Of a stretch of 42,845 bases of DNA, positions 34,248 through 42,845 are shown in pieces; the stretch's first letter is position 1; every line of letters starts with the position of its first letter. Under the pieces are notes generated by a model. That model worked only from the letters and a program-made list of their open reading frames with translations, did not search any database and was not told the DNA's origin. The position numbers were made by a program, and so were the translations under genes. The stretch lies in contig CAZSTX010000014.1 of assembly GCA_964610025.1 (NCBI GenBank), positions 1-42,845 of the forward strand. The letters are read 5' to 3'. Source of the DNA: UBA5266 sp964610025. Lineage in GTDB: Bacteria; Bacteroidota; Bacteroidia; Bacteroidales; WCHB1-69.

Positions 34248-37073
34248 TTATCCACATTTAGAATGTCCACAGTTCATACAAGTTACACAACCATCTTTAT
34301 AAACTAATGATTCTTGTTTGCATTCGGGACATACTTGCTTAATTTTTGTTCCTTCTTTAATATAACGTTTTAGCGACCTTGATACTCCGTTTTTCCATGT
34401 CATAATATTATCGTCATCTAATCTGAGTTTATCTATTAGATTAACTACATTGGGCAATGGCATGCCATGTCGTAAAATACCAGAGATTAATTTTGCATAA
34501 TTCCAATATTCTTTTAAAAACATTCTCGATAAACCTTGAATAGTAACGCCATAGCCATCTTGGTCTTCAAAATAAAAATCATATCTTGCTGTTTCGGTAG
34601 CTGATGCTTTTTCTCTAATTATTTTCCCTTGTTTTACCCACTTAGGAAGGGCCGAAAAACTCTCTGATTTTCCTGTAAATATTTCATAAGGTCTTCCTTC
34701 TACTAATCCGACAACGGCTACCCAATCTTCTTCTTTATTTTTAAATCGAATAACATCAGCTTGTAATGATTTAGGACGTTTAGGGGCGCTTGTTTCTCCA
34801 AATTTTTTATTCTGATTTGGAGTGCTTCCATTTTTAATCAATACTCCATCTCTTGATCCTTCTCTATAAATAGTCATTCCTTTGCACCCGCTTTCCCATG
34901 CAGTTTGATAAATTTCACTTACAATTGATTCTGATACATTTTCAGGAATATTTACAGTAACACTAATCGAATGATCAACCCATTTTTGTACGGCTCCTTG
35001 TAATTTAACTTTCATTAACCAATCTACATCATGGGCAGTGGCTTTATAATAAGGAGATTGTTCTATTAATTTTTCTAATTCTTTAGAAGACATATATTTC
35101 AATTCTTCTATATTGTGTCCTTTTGTTTGTGCCCAAGTTTTAAATTTTGGATGAAATACTTGATATTCTTCAAAAGCATCTCCATTTTGGTCGGTAAAAG
35201 CAATTTTCACTTTTTGGTCGTTTGGATTTACTTTTCTTCTTCTAACATAGGCTATCATAAATACAGGTTCTATTCCAGATGTTGTTTGTGTGCACAAACT
35301 TACACTTCCTGTTGGAGCAATTGTTAGCAAAGCTATGTTTCGTCTTCCATATTTACACATATCTTCATATAAAACAGGGTCAGCTTCTTTTATACGTTGA
35401 ATAAATGGGTTGTTTTTTTCTTTTTCAAAATCATATATAGGAAAAGCGCCTCGTTCTTTTGCTAATGTTACCGATGAGCGATAAGCTGCTAATGCTAATT
35501 GTTTATGTACTTCTGTTGAAAACATATTGGCTTCTTCAGAACCATAGCGTATGCCTAAAGCAGCAAGCATGTCGCCTTCGGCTGTTGTTCCTAATCCTGT
35601 TCTACGACCTAAATAAGATTTTTCTTTAATTTTTTCCCACAGTTCTTTTTCTGTTCTTTTAATTGCCGATTCTTCGGGGTCTGAATTTACCTTTATAAGA
35701 ATTTTTTCTATCTTTTCTATTTCTAAGTCAATCAAATCATCCATTAAACGTTGAGCTATCATAGTATGTGTTTTGAATTTTTCAAAATTAAAACTTGCTT
35801 TTTCCGTAAATGGATGTTCTACATAACTATATAAATTTATTGCTAATAATCGGCAACTATCATAAGGGCATAGAGGTATTTCGCCACAAGGATTAGTTGA
35901 TACTGTTTCAAATCCTTGATGGGCATAACAATCGGGGACTGCTTCTTTTTTTATGGTATCCCAAAATAAAACTCCTGGTTCTGCCGATTGCCAAGCGTTG
36001 TGAATTATTTTATTCCATAAGACTTTGGCATTTATTTCTTTTCTAATTTGTGGATTAGGAGAGTCGATAGGGTATTGTTGTACATAAGGGTTCCCTGATT
36101 TAACACAATCCATAAATTCATCATCAATTTTAACAGAGATATTAGCACCTGTAATTTTTCCTTGTGTCATTTTTGCATCAATAAATTTTTCAGCATCAGG
36201 ATGTTTAACTGACACACTCAACATCAGCGCTCCTCTACGCCCCCCTTGTGCTACTTCTCGAGTCGAATTAGAATAGCGTTCCATAAAAGGGACTATTCCT
36301 GTTGAAGAAATAGCACTATTATTTACTAAGCTACCTTCTGGACGAATATGCGACAAATCGTGTCCAACACCTCCGCGCCTTTTCATTAACTGCACTTGCT
36401 CTTCGTCTATTTTCATTATACCACCATAAGAATCAGAGCTTTCTTTGTTTCCTATAACAAAACAATTAGATAATGATGCTATTTGAAAATCATTGCCTAT
36501 CCCAAACATAGGACTTCCCTGGGGTACAATGTATTGAAAGTTTTTTAATAGCAAATTAATTTTCACCTCATCTAATGGATTTGGGTATTTTTTTTCAATA
36601 CGTGCAAATTCTCTTGATAATCTTCGGTGCATATCGTCTGGAGTTTGCTCATATATATTTCCATAGCCGTCTCTTAATGCGTATTTATTTATCCATACAT
36701 TGGCAACCATTTCTTCTCCATTAAAATATTCTGTTGCCTTTTTTAATACTTGTTCATGATCATAGGTTTTCATTTGTTCACTATTCACGTTGTTAAAGTT
36801 AAAATATTCTTCATCTTTATTTAATTCAATATGTTTTTTTATTGGCGGTTGCTCTTTTACTATAGGTACTATAGGAGTTTCTATTTTAAGAAAAGTTTCT
36901 TCTGGACGAAGTGCTTCTCTTTGTTGTAATAAAGAAGCATTTCCTAAAAGATCTTTTTTTTCTGTTTCGGGGATATTGTTTTTATTATTTTCATATTTAT
37001 AATCTGATACATTAGGTAATGTATCAGATTTAGAATTAGTTAAATTAAATAAAGAATTAAATAAGTCAGTCAT
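34248..37073 (-). CDS. nrdJ: Adenosylcobalamin-dependent ribonucleotide reductase (class II)
   Basis: Reduces ribonucleotides to deoxyribonucleotides without oxygen, using a radical from coenzyme B12. Of 941 residues, about the first 100 are a variable, low-complexity extension. The catalytic barrel follows: C204 in SLSNCFVI, the radical Cys in NPCGEI (C396, with E398), and C407 eleven residues later. Spacing matches the C134, C322 and C333 of Thermotoga maritima NrdJ, so C204/C407 are the likely redox pair. TIAPTGSVSLC lies near 584. The C-terminus is a zinc-ribbon-like domain with CPEC, CVTC and NCGHSKC. A TATCTTTG box lies about 150 bases upstream; I see no cobalamin riboswitch. Confidence 0.96.
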   Translation of the reverse strand: MTDLFNSLFNLTNSKSDTLPNVSDYKYENNKNNIPETEKKDLLGNASLLQQREALRPEETFLKIETPIVPIVKEQPPIKKHIELNKDEEYFNFNNVNSEQMKTYDHEQVLKKATEYFNGEEMVANVWINKYALRDGYGNIYEQTPDDMHRRLSREFARIEKKYPNPLDEVKINLLLKNFQYIVPQGSPMFGIGNDFQIASLSNCFVIGNKESSDSYGGIMKIDEEQVQLMKRRGGVGHDLSHIRPEGSLVNNSAISSTGIVPFMERYSNSTREVAQGGRRGALMLSVSVKHPDAEKFIDAKMTQGKITGANISVKIDDEFMDCVKSGNPYVQQYPIDSPNPQIRKEINAKVLWNKIIHNAWQSAEPGVLFWDTIKKEAVPDCYAHQGFETVSTNPCGEIPLCPYDSCRLLAINLYSYVEHPFTEKASFNFEKFKTHTMIAQRLMDDLIDLEIEKIEKILIKVNSDPEESAIKRTEKELWEKIKEKSYLGRRTGLGTTAEGDMLAALGIRYGSEEANMFSTEVHKQLALAAYRSSVTLAKERGAFPIYDFEKEKNNPFIQRIKEADPVLYEDMCKYGRRNIALLTIAPTGSVSLCTQTTSGIEPVFMIAYVRRRKVNPNDQKVKIAFTDQNGDAFEEYQVFHPKFKTWAQTKGHNIEELKYMSSKELEKLIEQSPYYKATAHDVDWLMKVKLQGAVQKWVDHSISVTVNIPENVSESIVSEIYQTAWESGCKGMTIYREGSRDGVLIKNGSTPNQNKKFGETSAPKRPKSLQADVIRFKNKEEDWVAVVGLVEGRPYEIFTGKSESFSALPKWVKQGKIIREKASATETARYDFYFEDQDGYGVTIQGLSRMFLKEYWNYAKLISGILRHGMPLPNVVNLIDKLRLDDDNIMTWKNGVSRSLKRYIKEGTKIKQVCPECKQESLVYKDGCVTCMNCGHSKCG

Positions 37074-37220
37074 AATTATAAAAAATAAAGTTTATATCAT
37101 ATTTGTATTACAATTTTATTCAATTACCAAAATAATAGTCTTTTTTTTCAATGTATATTTTTGCGATAAAATGATTTCTAATTGTTTAAAAAGATAATTA
37201 TTATTAAGCTTCTTTTATTG

Positions 37221-37228
37221 CAAAGATA
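37221..37228 (-). promoter_or_regulatory. -7 box of nrdJ
   Basis: TATCTTTG followed by CAAT on the minus strand, 147 bases before the nrdJ ATG. The leader would be about 140 bases, long enough for regulation, but no element is recognised in it. Confidence 0.5.
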
Positions 37229-37406
37229 AAATAATTATTTTGGTAAAAAAAAAAAAAAAAGCCAAAAAATTCACAAAATAATGTTTATAACTTATCTCGT
37301 TGTGTATCTGTGTTTTATGAAAAAATAAAAATTAATATTATTTCAATTTATTATGTAATTTATTGTAGTATAATTTATTAATATTATAAAATTTTCTTGC
37401 AAAAAA

Positions 37407-37437
37407 TACAATTATTTATTTTATATTAATAATTGTA
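37407..37437 (-). terminator. Intrinsic terminator of the ftcD-tlpA-dxs operon
   Basis: On the minus strand, directly after the dxs stop codon, TACAATTATT and AATAATTGTA form a perfect 10-base stem with an 11-base loop, followed by TTTTTTGC. This is a canonical AT-rich intrinsic terminator. Confidence 0.75.
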
Positions 37438-39327
37438 TTATAAATAGTTTTTTATTGCTTCTATTAGATGATTTGTTGTAATACCGCACTCATTATGAAG
37501 TTCTTCTATGCTGCCTTGTTGTATAAATTTATCTGGAACTCCTATTATTTTTAAAGTGCAAGTATAGGAATGTTGTGTAATGAATTCTGCAATAGCGCTA
37601 CCAAGCCCTCCGACAATGGTTCCATTTTCAACAGTAATTATATGATTATATTGTTTGCATATTGAGTGTAACAATTTTTCGTCTAAAGGTTTTAAAAATC
37701 TCATATCATAAGCTGCTACTTTTTGTCCTTTTTGTTTTTCTATTATTTGAACAGCATTTATTACATTATTTCCAATATGTCCAATAGAAAGAACGGCTAT
37801 TTTTTCGCCTTCAGTTAGTTGTTGTGCTTCTCCTATTGGGATTAATTGAAAGGGTTTATTTTTCCAATTATTTTTCACTCCTTCTCCTCTAGGATAACGA
37901 ATAGCAAAGGGTTTACACGTTTTTACTGCTGTATACATCATGTTTCTTAATTCCATTTCATTGAGGGGAGCTGTAATAATTATATTAGGGATACAACGCA
38001 AATAAGCTAAATCGTATAAGCCATGATGGGTTGGTCCGTCTTCGCCTACTATACCTGCTCTGTCAATACAAAAAATGACATGCAAATCTTGTAATGCCAC
38101 ATCATGGATAATTTGGTCATAAGCACGTTGTAAAAAAGTAGAATAAATATTACAAAAAGGGATATAGCCATTTGCAGACATTCCTGCCGAAAAAGTTACT
38201 GCATGTTGTTCTGCTATTCCAACATCGAAAGTTCTATTAGGAAATTTTTTCATCATAATATCAATAGAACAACCGCTTGCCATTGCTGGTGTAACGCCAA
38301 CGATTTTTTCGTTTTGCTCTGCTAATTCTAAAATAGTTTCACCAAAAACAATTTGATATTTTTCTACTTCATCAGAACAATCAGGCAATTGAATAATTTC
38401 TCCTGTATCTTTGTCGAATATTCCAGGGGCGTGATACAATGTTTGATCGTTTTCGGCTGGTTTTAATCCTTTTCCTTTAACTGTTCTACAATGAAGAAGT
38501 TTTGCTCCTTTTATTTTTTTTATATCTTCTAATAAATTAACTAATGATATGACATCGTGTCCATCAACAGGTCCAAAATAACGAAATCCCATTGATTCAA
38601 AAAGATTACTACCTCTTAAAATACTTCCTTTTATTACATTTTGTAATTGTTGGAATTTTTTTCGTATACGTTGTTTACGTGATAAGGAATTCCATATCTT
38701 ATTTCTCATTTGATTATACGTATGAGAAGTACTTAAACGTATTAAATATTTACTTAAAGCACCTACATTTTCGTTTATAGCCATTCCATTATCATTGAGA
38801 ATAACCAACATATTCGTATTTGTAATTCCGGCATGATTTAATCCTTCAAAAGCTATACCTCCTGTTAAGGCTCCATCGCCTATTACAGCTACATGATTTC
38901 GTTTTTCATTTCCATCTAATTGTGCAGATATTGCCATCCCTAATATAGACGAAATAGAAGTTGAAGCATGCCCTACACCAAAAGCATCATATTCACTTTC
39001 ACTCATTTTTGGGAATCCGCTGATACCATTGTATTTTCTGTTAAAAATAAAAGCATCTCTACGCCCTGTTAATATTTTATGTGCATAAGCTTGATGCCCC
39101 ACATCCCAAACTAATTTATCGGAAGGTGTATCGAAAACATAATGTATTGCTACTGCTAATTCGATAGCTCCTAAACTTGCTCCTAAATGTCCTGGGTTGT
39201 TAGATGTAACTTCAACAATATATCGTCTTAATTCTTCACATAGCGGAATTAAATCCTTTTTTTCTAATTTTTTTAAATCTAAAGGAGTATCAATTTGTGA
39301 AAGCAATGTATATTTTTTTGAAATCAT
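37438..39327 (-). CDS. dxs: 1-deoxy-D-xylulose-5-phosphate synthase
   Basis: First enzyme of the non-mevalonate isoprenoid pathway; condenses pyruvate and glyceraldehyde 3-phosphate using thiamine diphosphate. Of 629 residues, the N-terminal half has NNPGHLGASLG (H47) and WDVGHQAYAHK (H78), and the GDG-x26-NDN cofactor-binding motif at 150-180. E373 in DVGIAEQHAV is the conserved Glu that activates the cofactor. The C-terminal domain (VENGTIVGGLGSA) is intact. Third gene of the ftcD-tlpA-dxs run, starting 6 bases after the TlpA-like gene, and followed by a clear terminator. Confidence 0.98.
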   Translation of the reverse strand: MISKKYTLLSQIDTPLDLKKLEKKDLIPLCEELRRYIVEVTSNNPGHLGASLGAIELAVAIHYVFDTPSDKLVWDVGHQAYAHKILTGRRDAFIFNRKYNGISGFPKMSESEYDAFGVGHASTSISSILGMAISAQLDGNEKRNHVAVIGDGALTGGIAFEGLNHAGITNTNMLVILNDNGMAINENVGALSKYLIRLSTSHTYNQMRNKIWNSLSRKQRIRKKFQQLQNVIKGSILRGSNLFESMGFRYFGPVDGHDVISLVNLLEDIKKIKGAKLLHCRTVKGKGLKPAENDQTLYHAPGIFDKDTGEIIQLPDCSDEVEKYQIVFGETILELAEQNEKIVGVTPAMASGCSIDIMMKKFPNRTFDVGIAEQHAVTFSAGMSANGYIPFCNIYSTFLQRAYDQIIHDVALQDLHVIFCIDRAGIVGEDGPTHHGLYDLAYLRCIPNIIITAPLNEMELRNMMYTAVKTCKPFAIRYPRGEGVKNNWKNKPFQLIPIGEAQQLTEGEKIAVLSIGHIGNNVINAVQIIEKQKGQKVAAYDMRFLKPLDEKLLHSICKQYNHIITVENGTIVGGLGSAIAEFITQHSYTCTLKIIGVPDKFIQQGSIEELHNECGITTNHLIEAIKNYL

Positions 39328-39333
39328 TGAAAA

Positions 39334-40446
39334 TTATTTTATATTATTTTCTATTACTTCTTTAACTTTATTGGCTAATTCTTCTCCTCTTAAATTTTTT
39401 GCTATAATTTTACCGTTTTTATCTATTAATACTGTAGATGGAATACTACGCACTCCATAATCTAATCCTGCTTGACATTGCCATCGTTTAAGGTCGCTAA
39501 CATGAATCCATGATAAATTATCTGCATTAATAGCTCCTAACCAGTTTGCTTTGCTTTGGTCTAATGACACACCGTATATTTCAAATCCTTTGTCATGGTA
39601 TGTTTGGTATAATTTTACCATATTAGGACTTTCCTTTCTACAAGGTCCGCACCAAGAAGCCCAAAAATCAATTAATACTACTTTCCCTCTCAATGAAGAG
39701 AGCTTAACTATATTTCCATTTGTATCGGGCAACTCTATTTCTGGAGCAATTGAACCTATAGCTGTTTTTTTGGAAGACATTATTTCGCTATATTTAGCTT
39801 TTATAAAAAAATGTTCAGGATATAATTTAATTAAATTGCTTAATACCGTATCATGTACATCAAAATATTTATCTTGAGGTAGATTTTCGATTAAAAATAC
39901 TGATGCAAAATTATGTGTGTTTTTTAAGCATAAATTTTTTAAATAATTACTCCAATCCATGTCTAACATTTGTAACTGAAACTGTATTTGAGGATCTTGA
40001 TTCTCTTTATAAAGTGCTAACAAACTATCTTTTACTTTGTTTGCATTTATCATTGTTACATAAAACTGTCTTAATAATTCATTTTCTTTCGATTTTTTTG
40101 CTTCTATGATAATGCCTTGTTGCGTATCGAAATCCATTTCGATAGTAGTATTTGGAGCGATTACAATTAAAACAGGGCGTGCATTTTGAAATTTAATAGT
40201 ATAAAAATTAATCTCGTCGGGATTATAATTCAATTCAAAATACCCTTTTTCATCAATAGTTGTTTTTTCTAAGGGGTCTTTAATTCGCCCTAAGGCATCG
40301 TACAATTCTATGGTATCCGAAAAATTGTATTGTGTTACAATCCCTTTTATTATTGGTTTCTTTTTTTGAGCGTGTGTTTCTGTTAACGTAAATACTCCAA
40401 TAATAATAACAATAATTATATTTAATAATATTTTAGTGTATCTCAT
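39334..40446 (-). CDS. TlpA-like thioredoxin with N-terminal DUF4369-type domain
   Basis: Exported thiol-disulfide oxidoreductase of 370 residues. Signal sequence or membrane anchor at 6-26 (cleavage near THAQ). An N-terminal beta-rich domain (~30-130) of the DUF4369 type is followed by a helical linker and a C-terminal thioredoxin fold (~228-370). The active site is WCGPC (265-269), with cis-Pro336 in SIPSTVLID. It probably acts in the periplasm in disulfide exchange or cytochrome maturation. It lies 10 bases after ftcD and 6 bases before dxs. The partner protein is unknown. Confidence 0.93.
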   Translation of the reverse strand: MRYTKILLNIIIVIIIGVFTLTETHAQKKKPIIKGIVTQYNFSDTIELYDALGRIKDPLEKTTIDEKGYFELNYNPDEINFYTIKFQNARPVLIVIAPNTTIEMDFDTQQGIIIEAKKSKENELLRQFYVTMINANKVKDSLLALYKENQDPQIQFQLQMLDMDWSNYLKNLCLKNTHNFASVFLIENLPQDKYFDVHDTVLSNLIKLYPEHFFIKAKYSEIMSSKKTAIGSIAPEIELPDTNGNIVKLSSLRGKVVLIDFWASWCGPCRKESPNMVKLYQTYHDKGFEIYGVSLDQSKANWLGAINADNLSWIHVSDLKRWQCQAGLDYGVRSIPSTVLIDKNGKIIAKNLRGEELANKVKEVIENNIK

Positions 40447-40456
40447 TTTTATTTTT

Positions 40457-42151
40457 TTATAATTTACTAAGAACTATTTCAATAATTTCTTTTTCTTTTT
40501 TTATACTTGCTTCGTATATCATATCTGCTTGTTGTATGATTTCGTCAACAATTTTTTTGTCTTCTAAAGAGGAAGCATTGATTTTAACATTTAAATAAGA
40601 ACCCATTACAGCCGTACGAATGCACAAAGCTCCCACTCCGGCATCTGAGACCGAAGTCGGATTGCCGATAGTAGCCATTACATGACATAATTCAAAAGCT
40701 TCAAAAGCTTTATTCATCGTTTTATAAGGAACTTCTATAGCGTATTTTGTTGCTTTTTGAATCGCTTCTTTACGAATAATTTGCTCTTCTTCTGTTGTTT
40801 TTGGTAATCCAAAAGCATCTATTATTTTGTTAAAAGAACAAGTATCTTCGTCGACTAAAAACAACAAATCTTTTTTTAATTGTTCCCCTTTTACTGCCCA
40901 TTCTGAAAATGTTTCCCACTGATTATCCCACCCAGGTTTATGTGCTGACAAATTGGCTACCATTGCTCCTAACGAAGCTCCTAATGCTCCAATATAAGCA
41001 GATATAGACCCACCGCCAGGCGTGGGCGATTCTTTTGATGTTTCGTTGGTAAATTCAACACAAGATAAATCAATTAGTTTTGATTCTTTTTCTTCTGCTT
41101 CTAATAAATATTCTATAATTTTTTCTTTATAGTTAAAAGGTTTTAAATCATCTAATCCCATTGATTTTATTGCAATTTTTATAATGTCTTCATCGGGAAT
41201 CCCTAATGAACGTTGTTGCTTTTCTAAATAATATTTTCCTGCGTCTATTAATACTTTTTTAGGAACTAATCCAACTATTTCACATCCAGTAACACGAATG
41301 CCCCTATTTTGTGCACTACGACATACTTCATCAAAAGCAATGTGTAAAGGTGTAATTAATAAATTATTCAAATTCATAGATACTTGTGCTATGCCATATT
41401 CTTTTATATACCATCCTATGGCTTTGGTTGCTTTTAGTGTTCCTGGAATCATAATGGATTCGCCATTTGCGTCTTTTTTGATTTTTCCAGTGATATTATT
41501 TCCTTCTCTTTCTGGTCTTCCTTTTTCTCTTACATCAAATGCAATAGCATTTGCACGACGTGTAGAAGTTGTATTTAAATTATAGTTTACTGCTACTAAA
41601 AAATCTCTTGCTCCAATGGCAATAGCTCCTGATTTTGCTACACTTTCATTAAATTCTTTAGGACCAAAATTAGGTTGCCACTCTTTATTGTTTAATCTAT
41701 CTTTTAATTCTTCGTATTCTCCTTTGCGACAATTTGCTAAACTACGATATTTTTCATTATAAGCAGCTTGTTCATAACAATACACCGGAATATTTAATTC
41801 TTTCCCAACACGCTCAGAAAGTTTTCGAGCATAAAGAATTGTTTCTTCCATTGTGATATTTGATACAGGAATTAAAGGACATACATCGGTAGCTCCAAAG
41901 CGTGGATGGTCCCCTTTGTGTATACGCATATCGATTAATTCTTGTGCTTTTTTAATGCTTTGAAAAGCAGCTTCACAAACCGCTTCGGGTGTTCCAACAA
42001 AAGTTACAACTGTACGATTAGTTGTAAATCCAGGGTCAACATCTAACAACTTAACACCTTTAATTTTTTTTATTTCAAGTGTAATCTGATGGATAGTTTC
42101 CATATTACGTCCTTCGCTAAAGTTAGGAACACATTCAATAATTTTTTTCAT
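40457..42151 (-). CDS. ftcD: Glutamate formimidoyltransferase / formimidoyl-THF cyclodeaminase (bifunctional)
   Basis: Bifunctional enzyme of histidine degradation and one-carbon supply: moves the formimino group from formiminoglutamate to tetrahydrofolate, then deaminates it to methenyl-THF. In 564 residues the transferase half (about 1-300) has ECVPNFSEGR at the start and HKGDHPRFGATDVCPLIPV with catalytic His82, matching pig FTCD numbering. The cyclodeaminase half (~355-560) has TPGGGSISAYIGALGASLG and NPTSVSDAGVGAL. No other hut gene lies in the window. It heads the run to dxs, and its promoter lies beside an IS110-like relic. Confidence 0.96.
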   Translation of the reverse strand: MKKIIECVPNFSEGRNMETIHQITLEIKKIKGVKLLDVDPGFTTNRTVVTFVGTPEAVCEAAFQSIKKAQELIDMRIHKGDHPRFGATDVCPLIPVSNITMEETILYARKLSERVGKELNIPVYCYEQAAYNEKYRSLANCRKGEYEELKDRLNNKEWQPNFGPKEFNESVAKSGAIAIGARDFLVAVNYNLNTTSTRRANAIAFDVREKGRPEREGNNITGKIKKDANGESIMIPGTLKATKAIGWYIKEYGIAQVSMNLNNLLITPLHIAFDEVCRSAQNRGIRVTGCEIVGLVPKKVLIDAGKYYLEKQQRSLGIPDEDIIKIAIKSMGLDDLKPFNYKEKIIEYLLEAEEKESKLIDLSCVEFTNETSKESPTPGGGSISAYIGALGASLGAMVANLSAHKPGWDNQWETFSEWAVKGEQLKKDLLFLVDEDTCSFNKIIDAFGLPKTTEEEQIIRKEAIQKATKYAIEVPYKTMNKAFEAFELCHVMATIGNPTSVSDAGVGALCIRTAVMGSYLNVKINASSLEDKKIVDEIIQQADMIYEASIKKEKEIIEIVLSKL

Positions 42152-42215
42152 TTTTTCTCTATAATATTTATTAAGTGTTATTTAAATTCTTATTTTCGAA
42201 TAAAAGATATACTTG

Positions 42216-42223
42216 CAAAAGTA
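42216..42223 (-). promoter_or_regulatory. -7 box of the ftcD operon
   Basis: TACTTTTG preceded by TG and followed by CAAG on the minus strand, 64 bases before the ATG. The relic leader begins two bases away at 42225. A TTG at 42246-42248 lies 22 bases from the box inside the relic. Confidence 0.55.
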
Positions 42224-42224
42224 C

Positions 42225-42433
42225 ATAAAAATTTATAGTGAGGAACAATAATATCTTGACAAAAAAAACAGATGTTTCATATCTTTGTCTTTTTTAGGTA
42301 TTAAAATAATAAACATACGAAAACATTTAGTTCAGACGTGCACAAAGATAGTATTTTTTGTACAATTTACGATAGAAAATCGTATTCTGAAGTAAAAGAG
42401 GATGTGATATTCCCAATAAATTCTGAACACTAA
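42225..42433 (+). mobile_element. IS110-like relic, copy 2
   Basis: Second copy of the leader-plus-frame sequence found at 20374-20692. The leader here contains TTGACA and, 21 bases later, TATCTTTG (42280-42287), a good Bacteroidota-type promoter facing the transposase frame. Only the left end and about 38 codons remain; the rest of the element is missing. Confidence 0.6.
42317..42433 (+). pseudogene. N-terminal fragment of an IS110-type transposase
   Basis: The frame reads TKTFSSDVHKDSIFCTIYDR then KSYSEVKED and stops at 42431. The expected ATG has become ACG. Where copy 1 has a stop codon after DV, this copy has H, so the two decayed independently. The DV-K-D pattern and YSEVKE segment fit the N-terminus of a DEDD transposase. 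Nothing downstream continues the protein. Confidence 0.55.
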
Positions 42434-42845
42434 GATAAGCACAAAAATTTTATCTTTTCTCCATAAATTTCAAAGAACGTAAATTCCTATTTTATTTTCG
42501 CCTTTGGATTGCGACTTCCTCCGCGAGTTTGGTTCTTATTTTGGAACATTAACTCATGTCTGTGTATTTAAAGTTATCATTTTGATAACCAGCAACATTT
42601 GTCTTTTTGCAAACAGACTCATAATGCCACCACAAAGAGACTCGACCTTTATGCTATTTTTTTGTCCTAGATATTTAAAAAATATTAAATTTGCATCAAA
42701 AATATGATAAAATTTATAGATGATTGTTGAATATAATCAAAAAAATCCATTGAATTTTCAAAAAGCAAAACATAACAAATTGATATATAAATATGAAAAA
42801 TATTTTTAAAAATATGTTATTTTATCAAAATATTTGTATAATTTT
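42434..42845. other. Non-coding right edge of the window
   Basis: About 410 bases with no supported gene. 42490-42660 is less AT-rich than its surroundings (CCTCCGCGAGTTTGG, CCACAAAGAGACTCGACC) and holds a perfect inverted repeat GTTATCA-TTT-TGATAAC near 42573. A plus-strand frame of 67 codons (42504-42707) and short minus-strand frames look like chance or remnants. From 42660 the sequence is very AT-rich, as before a gene that would start beyond the window. Confidence 0.4.

Larger units (their letters stand above)
37074..37437. other. Intergenic region, nrdJ / dxs
   Basis: 364 bases containing the dxs terminator (37407-37437), a run of 16 A (37245-37260) and the nrdJ -7 box (37221-37228). 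No gene or structured RNA recognised; no B12-box-like segment was seen by eye. Confidence 0.6.

Noticed and set aside
37074..37220. Cobalamin riboswitch in the nrdJ leader
   Set aside because: The leader is almost all A and T and I found no B12-box-like sequence or GC-containing stems.
37245..37260. Run of 16 A as a regulatory tract
   Set aside because: Homopolymers are common in such AT-rich DNA, and the length may be affected by sequencing error.
42460..42490. CAAAGAACGT motif resembling an rRNA leader on the minus strand
   Set aside because: No 16S or 23S sequence lies on either side within the window.
42504..42707. 67-codon plus-strand frame at the right edge
   Set aside because: No similarity to known families, and it runs across an inverted repeat and into very AT-rich DNA.

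Overview
The window is a low-GC chromosomal segment from a member of the Bacteroidota, probably Bacteroidales-like. The evidence is a giant secreted protein with a C-terminal type IX secretion (T9SS) sorting domain, a PorW/SprE-type T9SS lipoprotein, TlpA/DUF4369-type thioredoxins, a bactofilin-AtpZ gene pair, and -7 promoter boxes of the Bacteroidota form TAnnTTTG with no Shine-Dalgarno sites. Most of the window is ordinary housekeeping sequence.

Layout. 120-13049 (-): one gene for a 4309-residue surface or secreted protein made of six tandem ~547-residue modules (parallel beta-helix plus CARDB-like Ig domain) between jelly-roll/Ig domains, with a T9SS sorting tail. 13375-19527 (+): a tight run of polA, a polysaccharide flippase, a GT4 glycosyltransferase and a CDF metal exporter. 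19632-22571 (-): an exported nitroreductase-like protein, then an outer-membrane barrel encoded with a two-domain lipoprotein. 22678-27680 (-): porW, a bactofilin, an AtpZ/AtpI protein, an AtpI-associated membrane protein and an aspartate-type aminotransferase; the F0F1 ATP synthase genes usually found next to this block are absent here. 28272-29843 (+): rho, unusual in lacking the N-terminal helical domain. 29920-29993 (-): a tRNA with anticodon CAT. 30073-31889 (-): two Bacteroidota-type hypothetical proteins. 32053-33810 (+): recJ, ending back to back with 33811-37073 (-): a hotdog thioesterase and the B12-dependent ribonucleotide reductase nrdJ. 37438-42151 (-): ftcD, a TlpA-like thioredoxin and dxs, in transcription order.

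The most notable non-genic structure is a pair of decayed, related elements at 20374-20692 and 42225-42433. Each has ~90 bp of conserved noncoding leader followed by the start of a reading frame that resembles an IS110-family (DEDD) transposase. Copy 1 also keeps a C-terminus-like piece in the same frame, as if internally deleted. In IS110 elements the leader before the transposase encodes the bridge RNA, so the conserved leader deserves a closer look. Both relics sit beside the promoter of a divergent gene.

Functional links inside the window: PorW belongs to the machinery that exports sorting-domain proteins such as the giant protein. RecJ, PolA and NrdJ serve DNA repair and precursor supply. 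I found no CRISPR array, rRNA, prophage, toxin-antitoxin pair or clear defence system. The giant modular protein and the IS110-like relics are the best candidates for something new.
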